Assembly: GCF_020991475.1 (NCBI RefSeq) | Contig: NZ_JAJMPA010000002.1 | Location: 1-64,000, forward strand | Length of the DNA: 64,000 nucleotides | From: Pedobacter sp. MC2016-14 | Lineage (GTDB): Bacteria; Bacteroidota; Bacteroidia; Sphingobacteriales; Sphingobacteriaceae | Reading direction: 5' to 3' | Shown here: positions 62,921-64,000 of the stretch, one piece after another | Layout: every line of letters begins with the position of its first letter | Position numbering within the stretch: position 1 is the first letter of the stretch | Made by a program: the position numbers and the translations under genes | The notes under the pieces: model-generated | The model's database searches: none | What the model saw: the letters and a program-made list of their open reading frames with translations, nothing else | What the model was told of the DNA's origin: nothing

Positions 62921-63982
62921 CTATAATGTTTGTATTAACTGTTGTAAGTTCATTTTGCTCGCTGCATTAACATTAATGAGTTGATAAGACTCATTGTATC
63001 TTGCAGAGCGCCATCGCCATTTAAACTGGTCAATTGTTTTTATATCCCGACTCTGGAACCACCATGCAGTGTAGATTTTATCTTTTCCTTTAACGAGCAC
63101 ACCCGTATAAATTTCATTGCCATTAATCGTTTCTTTTCTAATGTATTTAAAAGTATATCCGCTACCGCTCCAGCAAATTTTCGGATTGTGTTCTGGTGCG
63201 TAAAAAGGCGCAGGCTTTATATAAATGAGGCCAGTTTGGCTTTCAAATTTAATAATTCCATTCTTTAAATTTTGCCGGGCAAATCCGCTTATAGGCTTTA
63301 TAGGTACGCTGGTACCTATAATTTCATCCATAGTTTTAAGGTTGAAAAATGAGATAATTAGGGCGATAAATAGTATAAAATGAATGAGTGGGGATTGTAG
63401 GTTAGCTTTTGGTGATTTAAAAACCCAGACATTACTGCAGTCTTCCGCAGGTATAGCCGTTTTCCGAAAAAAGAATTTACTTGCAGACAGCAGCGGAAGA
63501 AATACATAAACCGCAAGGCATATGAGCCCGATTACTTCATGTCCAATTGTGCCTTCTTCTATATTGAGTATAACAAGAATAAGAATTCTAAGGAGGTTAC
63601 ATGCCAAATTAAGAAATGTGGTGAAGAAGAGAAATCCAAGAATGTGAGGGAATGCTAAAGATTTTCCGGTATTTTTTTGATAATAAATAAGTATGGATAT
63701 GCAGAGGATTAGTGAAGTGTTTAACATATTTAGTCCCGCGCATGCCTCATCTACAGAAAAATCCTGTCCGTTAAATTTTATGATGTTCCCTTGACTATGA
63801 GCTGGCATTCCTAAAAGAAAGAGTAAGGCTGTGGCTTTTTCTGTGAGCCATAATCTTATGGGGAAGCTTATTGTTGTGCTAATAAACTTGAACACAGGTG
63901 AAATGATAAACAGCAGAACGAGCACACAACTATTTAGCTTTCCTTTGTGGCTTTCTATGAGCAATAAGGCGGTAAAAAGCAA
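62921..63982 (-). CDS. Exosortase (XrtN-like), possibly incomplete at 5' end
   Basis: 353 residues seen; the reading frame may continue beyond the window. Membrane protease/transpeptidase of the exosortase family. The Cys-Arg-His set is present: Cys81 in DEACAGLN, Arg132 in CNLLRILIL and His148 in TIGHEVIG. After the helices (to about 215) an extracytoplasmic part (about 235-353) with KICWSGSGYTF resembles the EpsI domain that is fused in some Bacteroidota exosortases. It should sort proteins with a C-terminal tripartite signal, but no such substrate is in the window. Confidence 0.82.
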   Translation of the reverse strand: MLFTALLLIESHKGKLNSCVLVLLFIISPVFKFISTTISFPIRLWLTEKATALLFLLGMPAHSQGNIIKFNGQDFSVDEACAGLNMLNTSLILCISILIYYQKNTGKSLAFPHILGFLFFTTFLNLACNLLRILILVILNIEEGTIGHEVIGLICLAVYVFLPLLSASKFFFRKTAIPAEDCSNVWVFKSPKANLQSPLIHFILFIALIISFFNLKTMDEIIGTSVPIKPISGFARQNLKNGIIKFESQTGLIYIKPAPFYAPEHNPKICWSGSGYTFKYIRKETINGNEIYTGVLVKGKDKIYTAWWFQSRDIKTIDQFKWRWRSARYNESYQLINVNAASKMNLQQLIQTL

Positions 63983-64000
63983 TGCAATAAAAAGGAGTGT

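Overview
The window is chromosomal DNA from a member of the Bacteroidota, most likely a Sphingobacteriaceae genus close to Pedobacter. The grounds are AT-rich intergenic DNA, promoters with the Bacteroidota -7 element TAnnTTTG, few Shine-Dalgarno sites, a six-domain S1 protein, a bacillithiol deacetylase (BshB1), an L-lysine 6-transaminase, a PafA-type phosphatase, an HU-CCDC81/SPOR protein and an exosortase N-like protein. The genus is an inference. I see no rRNA or tRNA gene, CRISPR array, complete insertion sequence or prophage.

Layout. 1-2760: acyl-ACP desaturase and a convergent PafA-like phosphatase. 2843-7956: a tightly packed minus-strand operon (SPOR protein, ExbB, ExbD, TonB-like protein, FolC). 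8011-12740: a large TPR protein and a TonB-receptor-like barrel. 12863-17256: pyrR-pyrB, rpsA and cmk, i.e. pyrimidine metabolism and translation. 17323-25519: ArfB, LpxR-like deacylase, a serine hydrolase, Lon, a TPR protein, a lipoprotein and GpmI. 25684-28460: a plus-strand operon (DUF4783, NadC, PlsY, M48 protease). 28614-34026: a minus-strand run RelA/SpoT, Fur, PurA, then PabB behind a terminator. 34170-37398: DUF4294, glutathione-peroxidase-like protein, BshB1 and acyl-CoA dehydrogenase. 37373-41626: a membrane-anchored protein, lysine 6-transaminase, FAD oxidoreductase and ACC-deaminase-like enzyme.

41.6-51.2 kb is the most rearranged part. A 53-bp direct repeat copies the start of the ACC-deaminase-like gene and brackets a decayed toxin-antitoxin locus (whole antitoxin, only the last 16 codons of a YafQ-like toxin). 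After RluD, an aminotransferase and two unknown genes comes a 490-bp gene-poor gap with a perfect 13-bp hairpin, then fmt, topoisomerase IB and a DUF4259 gene. At 48.85-51.2 kb there is a broken segmental duplication: a small ORF, secreted gene A, secreted gene B and short gene C. A 548-bp cassette carrying gene B occurs twice, once beside a fragment of gene C and once inside a wrecked copy of gene A. This is the strongest candidate for something undescribed.

51.2-64 kb: NamZ-like lipoprotein, FtsX/LolE-like permease, GAF-PAS histidine kinase, a DEAD-box-like protein with lost catalytic motifs, MazG, AI-2E-family transporter, MnmD, MmcQ/YjbR protein, OmpW-like porin, Zn/Cd-type P-ATPase, and an exosortase whose 5' end lies at or beyond the window edge.

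Most genes are housekeeping or envelope functions. Functional links include nucleotide synthesis (pyrR, pyrB, purA, cmk), folate (folC, pabB), stress control (relA/spoT, fur, lon, mazG, the bacillithiol and peroxidase pair), and Ton-powered outer-membrane transport (ExbBD, TonB-like protein, barrel).
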